Shown here: in pieces, positions 62,193 to 64,000 of the stretch
Numbering within the stretch: the stretch's first letter is position 1
Layout of the letters: each line of letters starts with the position of its first letter
Origin: Tomocerus qinae
Lineage: Eukaryota; Arthropoda; Collembola; Entomobryomorpha; Tomoceridae
NCBI GenBank assembly: GCA_020055645.1
Contig: CM034547.1
Location: 36,993,909 to 37,057,908 of the forward strand
Reading direction: 5' to 3'
DNA: 64,000 nt
Program-made: the position numbers and the translations under genes
The notes under the pieces: generated by a model
Databases searched by the model: none
Told to the model about the DNA's origin: nothing
The model's input: the letters and a program-made list of their open reading frames with translations, nothing else

Positions 62193-64000
62193 AGAGTCTC
62201 ATTATTTCTGGCTACCTTTTTCGCTGACGCATTGGTAGTATTCCACAATACACCACATCTTCCACACTTTGCGAAGACTAGGTATAACTATTATGTATCC
62301 AAGATCAAAGAATACTTATTATTACAACTTATTTTTATAACGAACTTCCAATCTAGTTAACTTCCAATCCAGAAGCTCATATTTACCTTTTTACATTTAG
62401 ATTGTGAATTAGTTTTTTCCAAAAGAAATTCAATATCAAAACTGTTGAAGAAAACTGCTATGTAAAATGGTAACTAATTTGCAAATGCTTAAAATGCGAT
62501 TGTGGAGGTACATAATCTATTACTGGTTAGCATGTTAACATAGGAAACGATTCAATACTTAGTAAAGTATCATAACCACGAAGTAATCTGATCTTTGAGC
62601 AGCATATTACCTGGATGTGGTTTTAGGTATTAGTAGTCGTCGTTCAAGTCGGATGGAATGTCAGTTAGATGTACAGGCTTTTTATCACTTATGTTATGCT
62701 ACATATAGAACGTGGAAAGAGGGTAAGGTGTAATGTATCAAATAAATGTAGTTCCCAGGATCCTTTCAAATCCACTATTAATATAGTATTCGTATGTGTT
62801 GAATGATTAGGTATACAATATTTTTGCTGTTTATGCATATCTTGTAATTTTCATGGAATTGTAATGGGATCCAACACTATCCACAAAATCATATTGTGAA
62901 TTCTTTGAAAACGACATCGGAACAGTGCTGAAGTTTTACATATTCAGTGAACATAGTAGATCATAAAATATTGCATCCACATACTAGTAATTCTTCAGTG
63001 TGACAAGAAAGTGACATAATGCTTTCTCCTTCCTTGCTGACTCCATATGACAATTTTCCTAACTTTCATCATACTAAAATCTCATTAGTGTAGATTAAAA
63101 TTCTGGCAAAGGACCGATGGAACTGTAACATCATTAAAAGTTCCATTTGGAGAAAGTATACATGTTATATAATGCCCTAAATTTTGCGGTGAAGAACCAC
63201 AAACCGAAATGCTGGTTTCAATTCTACTTAACATATTGCTTTTAACCTGGGATTTATTCATTAGTTATACTATTCCGTCTAAAAGTTAGTTAAAACTAGC
63301 GTCTGTTTCCTTTTTGTAGTAGTATATTTCCAACAGGAGAATGGTACATTGACTTTTTGCTGCACAACTTAATGACGGACGAGCAACCAATCCATATAAT
63401 AAATATAAAGAACAATGTCGTTAAGAAAAGTGGCTTCGGAATTTGGGAAAAGGTATTTAGAAATATATAGGCACATTTCCTCGTTTGAAAGCAGGATTTA
63501 TGAAAAGGATGGAAGCCTAAAGGCCTGAGGGACGATGGGAATCAGATATGTCTTAAAACATGAGTAAGGAAAGGAAGATTCTATTAAGAAATAAACTTGA
63601 GTCTACAAGCTAAACATTCTTCTAAAAAGATAAAGCCTAACATGCTAGTTGCGTGAATGGAGTGGGTTCATATATTCCAGGATTGTGCAAGAAGGGGTCA
63701 TATTGATCATCTTTGATCTTTTTGCCATATTACAATTTAATACTCTTCCGTTTCAATTTAATCTTGTAGCGACGAAATTTTTGGATTGAGAATTTGAAGC
63801 TATGAGAAAGTGATGTCAACTGAATTTTGAATCGCTCTGTATTGTTAATTATGGCACTTATGTAAATAAACATGAAAGCATGAAGTTACTTTTCAAGCCA
63901 ATGAAAATCCGAGCAAAGCATAATACTACGCGGTATCATCCATAACATCATGAATATTGTATCATCTGTAGATACAACATAGTCAATCTTTCTTGTGTAG
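62193..64000. other. Non-coding stretch to the window end, no gene recognised
   Basis: Only short frames without recognisable domains. A region near 63327-63470 could be read as an exon with acceptor CCAACAG but has no supporting homology. Confidence 0.5.

Noticed and set aside
1..64000. CRISPR arrays, bacterial operons, rRNA or viral genes
   Set aside because: No regularly spaced repeats, no ribosome-binding sites before frames, and spliced eukaryotic genes throughout; nothing supports these.

Overview
The window is eukaryotic, A+T-rich and gene-poor. A Tweedle-family (DUF243) cuticular protein gene, a family known from insects, and two receptors of the AKH/ACP/corazonin/GnRH class point to a pterygote insect. 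Protein-coding sequence is a small fraction of the 64 kb. The rest is intergenic or intronic DNA, much of it built from identifiable transposable-element relics. I see no rRNA, tRNA or CRISPR array and nothing bacterial.

Layout. 1-2066: no gene seen. 2067-5424: two head-to-tail, non-autonomous terminal-inverted-repeat (TIR) elements, each carrying a degenerate 38-bp minisatellite. 5425-9660: nothing recognised. 9713-11206: a compact four-exon Tweedle gene with a TATA box, initiator and poly(A) signal. 11207-19979: nothing firm apart from one weak small exon/ORF at 12296. 19980-24626: a structurally complete but coding-defective DIRS1-like tyrosine-recombinase retrotransposon with inverted terminal repeats and the diagnostic internal complementary region. 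24627-29386: nothing firm; it probably includes the upstream region of the next gene.

29387-47378: GPCR gene 1, seven coding exons predicting 371 aa, with a 9.8-kb first intron full of foldback and TIR elements. One of these is a hAT-type element with a perfect 8-bp target-site duplication. 47379-58360: intergenic, with a 42-bp tandem repeat and two TIR elements. 58363-61437: GPCR gene 2, five exons plus a possible 30-nt optional exon, predicting 346 or 356 aa. It has a textbook initiator-plus-DPE promoter and a poly(A) signal. 61740-62192: a degenerate 3' end of a LINE-like retroposon. From there to the end nothing is recognised.

The two receptors are tandem paralogues in the same orientation. 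They share four intron positions and phases but differ in two intron gains or losses, in size (18 kb against 2.8 kb) and in microswitch residues: NPIVY in gene 1, NSFVY in gene 2. They are best described as divergent members of the gonadotropin-releasing-hormone-receptor superfamily. Which neuropeptide each binds cannot be decided here. The most unusual items are this receptor pair with its symmetric mini-exon, the DIRS element with perfect 105-bp inverted repeats but broken ORFs, and several palindromic elements in intron 1 of receptor 1.
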